From Castor canadensis (taxonomy: Eukaryota; Chordata; Mammalia; Rodentia; Castoridae), in contig NC_133389.1 in the NCBI RefSeq assembly GCF_047511655.1, positions 25,116,501-25,180,500 on the forward strand: a stretch of 64,000 nt of DNA, in the 5' to 3' direction. The translations under genes and the position numbers were made by a program. Positions 22,361-34,600 of the stretch are shown piece by piece; within the stretch, counting starts at the first letter, position 1; every line of letters starts with the position of its first letter. Under the pieces are notes generated by a model, which was not told where the DNA came from, made no database searches, and worked only from the letters and a program-made list of their open reading frames with translations.

Positions 22361-22649
22361 AAATAAACAAATCTCCAAGCAGCAAATAACAATTGTAAAA
22401 TGAACAATGAGGTTCTAGGAAGAGAATGACCGCTCTTCCACCCTACTCCCTTCCCCAGCAGGCACCTTGGGAGGAGACCAGAAGTCGCAGGAAGGAGAAA
22501 CTTGTGGTGTCCCTAAAACTAGATACGCTGAATCAGCCCACAGGTGTTCAGTGGGGTTGTAAGAAGTGCTCAAATTGCTTTTGCTGAAAAGCACTGATTC
22601 CTTACTTTGGCACATGAATTAACTAAAAACAGGGGAAGCTTGGCATCCC

Positions 22650-23230
22650 TGCCTCCATTTTGTATGTCTTTGCTCTAAGCCATTCTCTTTGCAGTCTCCT
22701 TGCAATCACCTTAGATTCCAGAAAGGACAGATCGGATAACATCGTTATGATAAGGAACCAGAGCCACCTGAAGCTGCCACTCTCCCAGTGAGGACAATTA
22801 TCCCAAACCAGAGTAATCCTCTCAAACAGGAACCAGATTACTCCCTCCAGGTGTTAACTTCCCAGAACTGGACCAAATGTACCAGACCACCTGCTTGACC
22901 AAGATTGCCAGCTCCTCCAGTCATAAAACCAAGCAGACCACAACTGTGACTGGGGCTGTTTATGCATAACTTTGTTCCCTGCCCCCAGTTCATTTGTCTC
23001 CTCAAACCTATAACTTATATCTGTACCCCAAAGATTGCTGAAGATGAGTGAGTGCTTTCACTGCCTCGTCCCATGGCATGTCCCAAGCCATGTAATAAAT
23101 CTCCTTTCTCTGCTGTCACCATGCCTCTTTATTTGGGATTTATGGGCAGGTGACCAGACCTGGCATATGGAATCTCAGGAGTTTGGGCCTTTGGTCCAAA
23201 ATTTTGGTTTCAGCTTGAGGGAAGAGAATA
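22650..23230 (+). mobile_element. LTR-like element (ERV class uncertain)
   Basis: Shows a layout typical of a retroviral LTR 3' half: CA- and C-rich U3-like sequence, GTTTATGCATAACTTTGTTCC, then AATAAAT at 23094-23100 followed by a T/C-rich and G-rich stretch. No matching second LTR or internal gag/pol was seen, and ends are not fixed by a target-site duplication. Confidence 0.4.
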
Positions 23231-26200
23231 GGGCCTCACTCTTAATGGGAGAGTTAATAAAGGCTTCAAAGAAAATACTTATGTAAAAGTTAAAGTTACT
23301 AAAAGGCTAAACATTTGCTGCTGAACTTAGAGAAAACATTAAAAAACCAACTTCCTTTCTCTTTCAAATAAACTCTGGGAGGAATCATTTTTGTAAAATG
23401 ATATAAATAGCTCTTCTCTCATTCTTTTTCTGGGTTTTCATGTATTGACTTTTTCCATAAGGCTGTACTTCACAAGACAGATAATAAAACATTATTGTGT
23501 GGAGGTGGGGGAGTCCATAAAAGTCAAGGAAACTGCATCAAGATATTTGGAAGCACTCACTTTGGTAATTCTCTTTTCAGTTGGTCCTGGACAATGTGCT
23601 TTCCTTTGAGTGGAGTCAATGGTTTCCATTGGAAACCAGTGAAATACAGAGTGATTTCACAGAGGATGTGCATCTTGGATCTTCACTTGGGCCCTGAAGG
23701 ACACTGGGATCCTGAAGGACCACTTCTAATGATTAGTGTACTATTTTTTATCCTTGGATTCATAAAGCAGAGAGAATTTTCATGAATTCTAATTCTGCCA
23801 CAAGATGCTCCTCCAGAAAAACAACAAAAATATTAGTTTCAAATAAATTTGGGAAAGGTGCTCCATAGTAACTGCCTTATTAGAGTCATATAGGCATAGT
23901 GGGAGTCTACAAGAAGTTTGTCTTAAAGAAAACTGTTGATCTTGCTTCATGCAGTATTTCGCTATAACCGTGGAACTCTTTTTAATTGTAACACCTAACA
24001 ACTCTTGCAGTGTAACACTCCTTAGAAAATTTTCTTTTAGAAAATGTCAATCTAGGTAGGAAAATGTTGAGATAGTCTAATTTCCTCATTTACTTAGTAA
24101 AAAGATGGGGGGCACGGGGAGGGAGTTTTTCAAGTTGATCCATTAACTAGACCAAGAACTTGATCTGACTGCCAGCCAATGACTCTGTCCACTACAGGCT
24201 CCAGAAGACTACACACTCATGAAGGATGCCTCTCCAGCTTTTTGCCATTGGTAAATGATAACGTGGGAGTGTATTTGGCATTGCTCTCTCCTTGGGAAGA
24301 GTACATGTCGCAAAGCAAATCTGCTAATTTATTTTCCAACTTAGTGCCTCCCCTCTGAAAAGAAACACATTCTAGTGTCTTCACAGGTTAAATTAATGAA
24401 TGGAAAAGAACAGCAAGTGTCTGGTTGCTCTGGCCCTGAGTGTCACAGGAATTGTCAGAATTGAAACCTAACACAAGAACTAGACTGGTGTACAGAGGTT
24501 TGATACCTGGACTGTCCTACTTGCTCAGAGGAAGCTCTAAGCAGCTAATGATTGCATAGATCCCCCTCCCTTCACACAGAAAAATGTCAGTCTTGATCAG
24601 GTACCATTCAATTCAAGGGCTATGGAATCAAAATGGCACATGCAAGCTAAGAGGTTTTACTCAATCAAAATTAACTTACGGAATTAAACAGTTAAGTGGT
24701 TTCTTAAATTTTAAGGTAAACATAAAGCCTCTAAGTTTATGATATTATTAAAATCCAAAGTATGATAAGTTTCTATTATATAAGATTTCTAGTATATGAG
24801 AAAAAAAAAGGATTCCTGTGGTCATATTGTACAGTTCCTCGTTTCATAAGCAAAGTCACTGAAACTCAGATAACTAGTTAGTGAAAACTAAAAGATACAA
24901 CTAACAGCCTTACAGCCCAAATTTTTACTTCATAAACCCTGCCTTCTAAGAGTTAGAGTGTCAAAACTTAAACCTAGTAACAGGACCCATATGAATGATC
25001 TTGCACTTATGTTATTGGCCCTTTTTTCTTCCTCCTTTCCCCTCCTTGGTCCTCAGTACATTCACTTTATCCTGGAAACTAAGTTTTCAGAGTTTCAAAT
25101 TTTGTCTGAAATTTTTAAATTGTTTAAACCATGATGCCAACACAAACAAATATCAGGTTCGTGTTATTTCCATTAGTGAATATTTTTAAGAAGCGCCTCA
25201 AATTTGAAAACAAAAAAATTATGGAGACTCACAAAATTGATGCAAATGGTGTTTACAAATGGAATGCTGTGGTTTTTCAAGAAGTTAAACAAAATGGTAC
25301 TTGATTAATTTAATGAAATTTATCATGGAATTCCAGTAATAACTGAGACTGTGGTACCTTCCCCTCCTGCACCATAGGAAAGCAGCTTCCTGTCCAGATC
25401 CAGAAAAGTGTCATTTCTTTCCCCATTGTCACGTTCATCCTTCCAAACCTGCTCTTAAGCCCTAAGCATTCATCACAGCCTTCAGCTAACAGGAAGGCCT
25501 TCCATAACCTTCAGCCAATGGGAAGCTTAGCACTTTCCTCTCTCAAGCACTAAGTCCCACTCACCTAGTGTATAATCTATGGAACTTCTGACTTCCCAGA
25601 GGAATAAGTCCTGGTATTGGTTGGTCAGGAAATGAATAGGACAAGAACCTACCTGTAAATTCTGAACAAGTCCAGGACCACAATGTCATCAAGGGTCTCT
25701 GTGGAAACACATCGCCTCACCAATACATTCCAAGACAGAGCTCTCTTCACATTCCCAACAGGTTAAGGTAATTCCTTCTTTCCCTTAGAGAATGGAGTCT
25801 CGAGTGATGAGGTTTTGACAATGGCATTTGGTACTTTTGGGTGCTCTTCATGTGCTAAATAGCTTGGGGGGCCTATGTTCCATTGTGTCTGAGCTACACA
25901 CAGTCAGTGTCCCTCCCAGGCCATCCCCATGGGCAGCCAGAGTACAGTCTCCTAAGAATAGACTCAGCATCAAATCCTCCCAGGAAATCCTCAACATAAA
26001 AATTATGTGCTATCTAAATCCACAAAACCTGAAAAGTATTTTATCTGCTGGAATCTAAGTAAAAGCAATGTGTTGCTAGAAATCTTACTCCAAGGCAAAG
26101 ATGCTGGAGAGGAAAATGAATTTATTTCTTATTCACCTTTTGTGTACAAGGAACAAACCTGTTTTCTTAACACAGTAAGGGAGAGAGGGAAGCTTTAATT

Positions 26201-26755
26201 TATTTAAGCCCCATTAATACCATTTTTTGAGAATGCAGGCATACAGTTTCACATTCATGCTATGATTGTTGATTAAAGCCAGCATGATAGCCTGTGAGGA
26301 TATAAACAAACAAAACACCAGTAAGATCTAAGGCAGCCTAAATCCTTTATGTGTCACTGAATCTCCCTCTCCCTTCAAACCCAAATATATTAATTCTCAT
26401 GGGGGAGTGAATGTTAAAGCAAGATATTAATCCTCCCAAAACTATCTATAACACTTGTCAAGTGTTGTTGCTAGCAGTGGTGGTCTTTTTTATTTAACTA
26501 AACTTTAAACAAAACTTGGAGCCAAATAGTTAAATTCCAATCTAGTTTTACAATTTACTTACTGTGTACAAATTAGAAATAAGAAAGAAAATTGATATTT
26601 GCACAATAGTTACTTTAAAAAAAGAAAAGCATTCGCTTGCCAAAATATATATGTCAAACTGAACAACAGTGGAATCATAGATAATCAGTCATAGACTGGG
26701 GGAAGACTATAAAAATAATCATGAATTATAACAATGGTGCAATCTAAAATAAAGA
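23231..26755. other. Non-coding sequence, no gene recognised
   Basis: Unique, AT-rich sequence. A short degenerate MIR-like stretch may lie at 24830-24950. The longest frame (96 codons, 23495-23785) has no recognisable domain. Confidence 0.55.
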
Positions 26756-26760
26756 AATCA

Positions 26761-26773
26761 GAGAGAGAGAGAC

Positions 26774-26804
<31 letters not shown>

Positions 26805-26805
26805 A
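26761..26805. repeat. (GA)n / (GACA)n simple repeat
   Basis: AGAGAGAGAGACAGAGAGAG followed by five GACA-like units. Confidence 0.95.
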
Positions 26806-26947
26806 GCAAAAGAAAGGTGTTTGACAGAAACATGGTGGGGAGAGCCACTTCGGTATAATGTAGAATAGATATGTTCAGAAGCCTCCTTTGTGTGAAGATA
26901 TTTGCATGTATAGTGTCTTAACAGATATTCAATAAAAGAAAGGGTAA

Positions 26948-29470
26948 GACAAAAACCACTTGATCATCTCAATACATGCAGAAAAAGCCTTTGACAAGAT
27001 CCAACACCACTTCATGATAAAAGCTCTAAGACAACTAGGAATAGAAGGAATGTACCTCAACATTGTAAAGGCTATATATGACAAACCTACAGCCAACATC
27101 ATACTTAATGGTGAAAAACTAAAACCATTTCCCCTAAAATCAGGAATGAGACAAGGGTGCCCACTCTCCCCACTCCCATTCAACATAGTCCTGGAATTCC
27201 TAGCCAGAGCAATTAGGCAAGAAGAAGAAATAAAAGGAATACAAATAGGTAAAGAAACTGTCAAAATATCCTTATTTGCAAACATTATGACCCTATACCT
27301 TAAAGACCCAAAAAACTCTACCCTAAAACTCTTAGATACCATAAACAGCTGCAGTAAGGTGGCAGGATTCAAAATCATCTTACAAAAATCATTAGCTTTT
27401 CTACACACGAACAATGAACAAACTGAGAAGGAATACATGAAAACAATTCCATTTACAATAGCCTCAAAAAAAATCAAATACCTAGGAGTAAATTTAACAA
27501 AGGATGTGAATGAACTCTACAAGGAGAATTACAAACTCCTGAAGAAAGAGATCAAGGAAGACTACAGAAGATGGAAAGATCTCCCATGCTCATGGATCAG
27601 TAGAATCAACATAATAAATAATGGCCATACTACCGAAAGCAATCTACATGTTTAATGCAATTCCCATCAAAATCCCAATGACTTTCATCACAGAGATTGA
27701 AAAATCTACTCTAAAGTCCATTTGGAAACACAAGAGACCGCGAATAGCCAAGGCAATACTCAGCAAAAAGAGCAATGCTGGAGGTTTCACAATACCTGAC
27801 TTCAAACTATATTACAAAGCAATAGCAATAAAAACAGCATGGTACTGGCACAAAAACAGAAATGAAGACCAGTGGAAGAGAATAGAGAACCCGGATATGA
27901 ATCCACACAACTATACCCACCTCATTTTTGACAAAGGTGCCAAAAATATACGATGGAGAAAAGACACCCTCTTCAACAAATATTTCTGGGAAAAGTGGTT
28001 ACCAGTCTGAAAGAAACTGAAACTAGATCCATGTCTATCACCCTGTACTAATATCAATTCAAAATGGATCAAGGACCTAAATATCAGACCTGAAACTCTG
28101 AAGTTACTAAAGGAAGGAGAGGAAACACTCTGGAACAAATAGGTGTAGGCAAGGACTTCCTCAATAGAACCCCAGCAACCCAGCAACTAAGAGAAAGGAT
28201 GAATAAATGGGACTTCATAAAATTAAAAAGCTCTGCACAACAAAAGAAATGGTCTCTAAAATGAAAAAACCACCCACAGAGTGGGAGAAAATATTTGCCA
28301 GTTATACATCAGACAAAGGACTGATAACCAGAATATACAGGGAACTTAAGACACTAAACTCTCCTAAAATCAATGAACCAATTAAGAAATGGGCAACTGA
28401 ACTAAACAGAACTTTTTCAAAAGAAGAAATTCAAATGGCCAAAAAAACACATGAAAAAATGCTCACCATCTCTAGCCATAAAGGAAATGCAAATCAAAAC
28501 CATACTAAGCTTCCACTTCACCCCTGTTAGAATAGCCATCATCAAAAACACCACCAACAACAGGTGTTGGCAAGGATGTGGGGAAAAAGGAACCCTCTTA
28601 CACTGCTGGTGGGAATGCAAGCTGGTGCAACCACTCTGGAAAAAAAATTGGAGGCTTCTTAAAAATCTAAACATAGACCTGCCATATGATCCAGCAATCC
28701 CACTCCTGGGGATATACCCAAAGGAATGTGACTCAGGTTACTCCAGAGGCACTTGCACACCCATGTTTATTGCAGCACTATTCACAATAGCCAAGATATG
28801 GAAACAACCAAGATGCCCCACTACTGATGAATGGATCAAAAAAATGTGGTACTTGTGCACAATGGAATTTTACTTAGCCATGAAGAAAAATGAAATCTTA
28901 TTATTTGCAGGTAAATGGATGGAATTAGAGAACATCATTCTGAGCAAGGTCAGCCAGGCTCAGAAGACAAAAATCATATGTCCTCCTTCATATGTGGACT
29001 TTAGATCTAGGGCAAATGCAGCAATGTGGTTGGACTTGATCACAAGACAAGGGGAGAACACATACAGGAGATATAGGAATAGGTAGAAAATCCAAAACAT
29101 GAAAGCATTTGATGTCCCCACTCCAGAGGAATTAATACAGAAACCTTAAAAAGACAGGTTATCATGAGCAGGGGATCAGGAACCAACATAAAGATCAGTT
29201 AGAGTTGAATCAACATGGGTCATAACACGTGGGTACATGAAAGCAATAGTAGGAACCTCTCTGTATAGCTATCCTTAACTCAACTAGCAAAAACACTTTG
29301 TCTTTCTTATTATGCTTACGTCTTCTCCTCAACAAAATCAGTGATAAGAGCAGAACGGGACCTGCCTGGAACTGAGCGGGGGAGAGGGAGAAGGGTGGGA
29401 GAGGGGAGCAGGGTGGAGAAATGACCCAAACAAAGTATGCACATGTGAATAAATGAACAAAAAAATAAAA
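26948..29470 (+). mobile_element. 5'-truncated L1 retrotransposon, degenerate
   Basis: Begins inside ORF2 (ACAAAAACCACTTGATCATC) and runs to an A-rich tail with ATGTGAATAAATGAAC near 29441-29465. It includes about 400 bases of 3' UTR with a G-rich tract (29380-29420). I could not find a convincing target-site duplication; imperfect AATAAAAG/AATAAAAT at the ends is weak. The ORF2 body is broken by frameshifts and a stop. It is clearly older than the copy at 47.7 kb. Confidence 0.93.
26960..29086 (+). pseudogene. L1 ORF2 fragment (reverse transcriptase and C-terminal region), disrupted
   Basis: This is the C-terminal part of L1 ORF2, the endonuclease/reverse transcriptase protein that copies L1 RNA into DNA at a nicked target. 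The 5' endonuclease and N-terminal RT are missing. The reading moves through three phases: 26960-27655, then 27621-28010 (ended by TGA at 28008), then 28207-28530, then 28451-29086, so several indels and one stop have accumulated. RT residues such as [10 protein letters not shown] are visible, but the active-site FADD has become FANI near 27280. The C-terminal cysteine motif C-x3-C-x7-H-C-x3-C survives in the last segment. A one-base loss near the end removes the normal stop and the frame runs into the 3' UTR. The antisense frame at 26929-27477 is a shadow. No function is expected. Confidence 0.93.
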
Positions 29471-31877
29471 TAGAGAAATTATTTTTGAATCCTATTAGAG
29501 TAATTTTATTGCTTGGAGATTATAATGTCTGGATTCGAAAATAAGGTCTCTTCACCATAACTCTTGAAGTCTGGTGATATTTTTACTCTAGCATGACATT
29601 GCTGGGCCTCGATTAGTTTCCCTATGTACATAGCCTATGAGGCTATATAAAGTAGCCTCAGACTGTTGAGGTCATTCTTACCAGGTTAACTGGTCAATAG
29701 AGACTATGCCCCATGTAGTCCCAAGGGGGTAGGAACAGCGTAGGGGGTCTCTCTGCCCCCTTCACTGTGGAGACATTGAGGGATCCAAGCAGCAGCACTT
29801 CCATGATGGCCATTCCATGGAACCATACTGTGAAGGTAAGCTGGAGCCAGAAAGGAAGCCAACCTTGTAGACTGGGGTGTATGGAACTTGTCATTTCCTA
29901 GGACAGGCCTTAGAAGGTGGAAGAGCCTGCCACCCTGCGACTGGGCTAGAAATCTGAGGCTCCAACATGTTTCCAATGCTTTCCCTGCAGATCCCTGCTT
30001 ATATTTCACATGTAAATGAATGGTCCATTTCGGCAACACTGACTTGCCTCAGTTGTGATAAAGGGAATGGAGAAAATGGTATTTACCACTGCTTTGACTG
30101 AACTTTCAAGAGGGCACCTCTCTTCCTTGAGAGGAGAGGCAGGAATGGATGGAGAAGCATCCCAAATGGGAGTGGAAATTCAGGAGAAACAGTCAAATCT
30201 CTTGGTGTATCCCATTGTACATTTGAAGACTCACTCTCATGCTCAAAATGCAGAGGGTCTAGGATTTAAAATTTGTGCTTTCCCTTATACAGATCCCATT
30301 CTTTTCTTGACAGCAGATCTAAAATGCTAACACTCTCCTTCACACTCTCTCACACTAGATGCCTTTGACTCCTGTCTTTCAAATAACATAGAAGTAACTA
30401 GGCATGAGCCTCCTCAATTTTCTGCCACTCTTTCCTTCAGCAGAATGAGCAAATTCATCCACAACTTTTTTCCTTTCTTCAACATCCATGTGCAGTATCT
30501 TCTGTTCCTTTCTAAGACTGAACCTTAATCCTAACCCAATTTTCTCCCTTGTCTTCTAGATGCCTGTACACTGAATTATTCCCTTAAATCCATATTCCAT
30601 TAAGGGAAAGAGGGACTCCTTTGGTTATTTTTCCTAAAAAACAACTGTCCATCTTCTTTCCACTCTATCAAAATATGAAAAAGTTTTAAGTTATAATTAC
30701 TGCATCTACTTTTTTTACCTCTTTTTCTCTTCTCCACTACTCCATGATCTAATTCCTTCAGCTACTTCCTCAAATCACTAAGGCACTCTGAATTGGAAGA
30801 AGTTGGATCCTTTCCTTTTGACTTGCCCTCCAGTTCTCCCTGCCCACTACTGTTCTGAGCCACTCTATACTGTAACCCCACTGCAGTCCTCAACATCCAA
30901 ACTTGCTACTTGCTTGATCTGCCTTCCTTGAAAACATAACCCGTGTGGTTCAAGTAGCAAACTCTCATTCATCCTTTGAAATCCAGCTCAGTTTTTACCT
31001 TCACTGTTAGCATTTTACAGCTGCTTTCTTTCCTCTGCCCAGAAGAAAGGATGCCCTTCTCTGCACCAAAAGCACCGGGGTGCTTCCTCCATTGTGTCTT
31101 CTGCTATGATCTGTGATAGAGACTGGTGCTCACATCTTGTATATTCTGTCTTTTTGGAGAGCTGAAACTAGGTCTTGGCCCTTTTTATACACTTAACATT
31201 TAATATGATGTTTAAAACATCATAAACATTCAACTATTTGATGAAAGTTGATCACGTTTAAATTCTGCCTCCCCCACAAACATCAGCTCCCAAAGGTACT
31301 AAATACTAGCAAGGATCTCTAGGGCCAAAGTCAAAGAGTGGGTGAAGGTCATTATCAGAATTAATGGTAGGCTCTGAACCAGAACAAAGAACTACAGTGG
31401 GTCTTCAATGTTCACAAATATAAGTGTGGAAAGTCAAAAACTGCAGACTTTAGAGTTTCTAGGGTTACAACTGAGAGTGTGTACTGACTTGTACTTCTCA
31501 GACCCTAAGTCACACCACACCAGGAGATCTGTATAGTGGACATTCTCAGTCCACTAGGTGTCATCATCAGATATGCATGTCATTTAGGAGATGGAAGATC
31601 TAAGGTGAGAAGCAAAGAAAAGACTGGCCATTTTTCCCAGGGAAACTCTGTGTATAGACTTAAAATCTGAATTGTGAAAAGTGGCATACTTTAATTAAGT
31701 TTTAAAGTGCCACCAACCCACAACAAAAAAAGCCTGCAAATATGCTCACTTTTCAGTCTATGCATCTCATGTTTTTGCCTCTTCAGCCTAATGATATTTC
31801 TGAACAAAAATCTGAAATTCTTGGTGATGAATCAAACATCACCTACTGAGGTAGAAGAAAAAAAATAGAGTGATTCT
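29471..31877. other. Non-coding sequence; pyrimidine-rich stretch at 30320-31200
   Basis: No gene recognised. From about 30320 to 31200 the + strand is strongly C/T-rich with motifs (GAAATCCAGCTCAGTTTTTACC) reminiscent of a reversed ancient repeat, but I cannot assign the family. Confidence 0.5.
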
Positions 31878-31968
31878 GGGCTGGTGGAGTAGCTCAAATG
31901 GTAGAGTGCCTGCCTAGCAAACATAATGGTCTGAGTTCAAGCACCAGTGATGCCAAAAAAAAAAAAAG
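31878..31968 (+). mobile_element. tRNA-derived SINE
   Basis: GGGCTGGTGGAGTAGCTCAAATGG (A-box-like), TAGAGTGCCTGCCTAGCAA, CTGAGTTCAAGCACCAG (B box) and an A13 tail. Confidence 0.88.
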
Positions 31969-33132
31969 CTGATGTAGGAAAGCCTCTCCAACCCATGCCT
32001 GAGTCTATCCTCCTGCCCACTCCCCCAGTCCATGTTAATTCTAACTTCAGTGACAACTCTCTTCCTCTTTTCAAGTGGTACATCAGATGATGATCATTGG
32101 TATATTTTTAGGATCAAAGGAGAAAGAAGAAAACTGCAGAGGATGCAATGGCTGGCAGAGAAATAGAAGTTTTCTTGGGGTGATATGAAAGAAAATAGAG
32201 ATGGAAAACTGCACAGCTTTATCCCCAAAGAAACTGAAGGCGGGTTGATGAATATCTGCCATTGAGAAGCTTTTTCCCATTAAAGTGGGAAATCCATTCT
32301 CTTTAACTTGATCCCAACAGGGAGACATCACTGAGGCCACTTTCAACAGATAGAAAAACACTCTACCTGCCTCAAGGATATACTACAGCATAAACAGCTA
32401 CTGCTTCTCATGTGTCTTGTTAATGTGCTCTATACACAGAAGTCCTATGCAATTACACAGTGTGCTTCCTTCTAGGAGCTCGGGGCCCTTTATAGAGAGC
32501 TTAATGCTTTAGAAAGTAATTTCCTGGCTCCCTCCATGAAGTTTGGATATTGACAGGGATGTCATGAGCTAAACTGGCCTCCTCACCCGACTCAGACACC
32601 TCTTGTGCCACACTGTGTGGTCTCACCTTTTCTTCCAGCTGTCATTGTGGAAATCAGCATCCTGTAAGAGCAGGTGAATGGGCCTCAGCTGAGCTACACA
32701 GACAATCCCTTACTTCTACTTTGGGCTTCCCTGACAGGTGATGAAGGACACACCAATGTATCATTAACCCTCCACGGTCTGACCAACAGGGGTGGGAAGG
32801 TGGTAAGCCAATTGATAAAGAGGATGTGAGATGATTGATAAACTCTTGATGGGATAGGCCAGTGGATCTCAAATATGGATATGCATGAGTATGACCTAAA
32901 TAGTTTGGTAAATATAGTGTCTTTCCCCCCTGGTCCCCAGATTTTCTGATTCAGGAGGTTAGGTTAGGTCTGTGAATTTTCATGTATAACACAAAGGTAT
33001 GCCAATGCAGCTGGTCTGCTGTTAGAGAACATGGAGTCAGACATACAATTCTGCCATGTGTTCTGTGCAGAGAGCTTTCTAGCACAATTAAGCTGCATTT
33101 GTCTACAGGGATGGCCAATTCTTTTGTTTTTG
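31969..33132. other. Non-coding sequence, no gene recognised
   Basis: Unique sequence. A 92-codon reverse frame (32083-32361) shows no recognisable product. Confidence 0.55.
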
Positions 33133-33223
33133 TTTTGCTGGATTTTTTGTAATGCTGGTGATTGAAGCCAGGTCCTTGCACATGCTGGGCACATACTGGG
33201 CACTAAGCTACATCACCAGCCTG
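33133..33223 (-). mobile_element. tRNA-derived SINE, degenerate
   Basis: Reverse orientation: TGCTGGTGATTGAAGCCAGG (B-box region), CTTGCACATGCTGGGCACAT, then CACTAAGCTACATCACCAGCC. Confidence 0.7.
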
Positions 33224-34179
33224 AAGTGGCCAATTCTTTATACATTTTTGCACTTCTCTCCTCCATTTCACTCTCCCCAGTCCCTCACTACTGTTTCTTG
33301 GGATAATTCCCAAATGAACTAACTACCTGAAATACCCTTGTCTCAGCCTTTACTTTCAAGAGAAACTCAGCTTAAGGCCTGAACCCTTTACTCCAATGAA
33401 TGCTCATTTTGGACTCACTTGGTCTTGTTCCCTTGGACAGCATGGTATGAATCCTGCCTTCCTAATGCACCAATAAAATGTGATCAGAGCTAACACTTTA
33501 CTCAGCTGTTCAAACCAATAGGCTTTTCTGACATCATCTATTTAATGAGCATTTGTGGTGGTGGTGGTGGTGGTGGTATTTTAGGTATTAAAGTCAAGGA
33601 CTTGGTTTTCTTACCTGGATTTGTCCATAAGCCTACCAGGGCCTCACAGATTTTTCAAGGTTATTTCTGCACTGGAGAGTAAAACATAGCCTTTTGGGTT
33701 TTAATATTGACATGTTAGGTGCCTGTCCAGCATTCATTGGTCTCTTCTAATTCATACCACCTATGTTCATTCAATGTGCCCAGTGCCAGGACATGAATCC
33801 TAATTGTCTGTTCTAATTATGCCTATAGTATAATAAACCATTGCCTAATGCTTATTTTCTCAGCCTTCCTGTCACTGGAGTTTTTATTACAGAACATTTA
33901 AATAAGAAGTAATCACACAAGTACCTGTTCCTATTGCTTCCATGGTTAACCCCACTCTTCCTGCCTGTGAATGCAGGTGTTGCACTTGACTCAATGACAG
34001 CCATCATGAAACAATGAGGCTAAAAGCAGAAGTTTGAAAAGCCAAATTCCTAAAGATGATAGATCTGCATAGTAAGCCAAGTGCTGCCTGGCTCTGAGCT
34101 TTTTATTATATAAGATTATTGATACTGTTACTGCTTAAGTCAGTTTTAGTCAAGTTCTTTTATTTATACCCAGAAGTAT
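33224..34179. other. Non-coding sequence with a short (GGT)n
   Basis: A (GGT)n microsatellite of about seven units lies at 33555-33577. The rest is unique, no gene recognised. Confidence 0.6.
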
Positions 34180-34600
34180 TCTTGGCTTATAAATGACAAA
34201 GGATTTGTATAGAGACTATATAAAGAGTTCCTACAAATCAATAGCAATGAGATAAACAACTCAATAAAAATAGTAAAAGATTTAAACAGCCAGTCCATAA
34301 AAGAAGAGATACAAGTGGCCAATAAGCCTATAAAAAGGTGCTCAATATAACTATTGATGAGGTAAATGCAAATTAAAACCTCAGTAAGACACTACCATGT
34401 ATTCACCAGAATGGCTACTGATTGTTAAGAAAGTCAATACGAGTACTGCAAGACTACAGTGGAACTCTTTAAGTGCTGGTGAGAATGCAAAATGGCACAG
34501 GTACCTTGAAAGACCAATGAAAGCTTCTAAGTTGAATGAATGTCTGCCTAAACTGTAGTACAATTGTAGCCAAACAACAGGAATGCAAACCAAACCACCC
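34180..34600 (+). mobile_element. Ancient L1 ORF2 fragment
   Basis: Follows L1 ORF2 in order: TATAAAGAGTTCCTACAAATC, AAAGAAGAGATACAAGTGGCC, AAAAAGGTGCTCAATATAAC, AAATGCAAATTAAAACC, GTGCTGGTGAGAATGCAAAATGG. No frame is preserved. Confidence 0.7.

Noticed and set aside
26929-28674. Reverse-strand frames of 182, 91 and 85 codons
   Set aside because: They are antisense shadows of the L1 ORF2 remnant.
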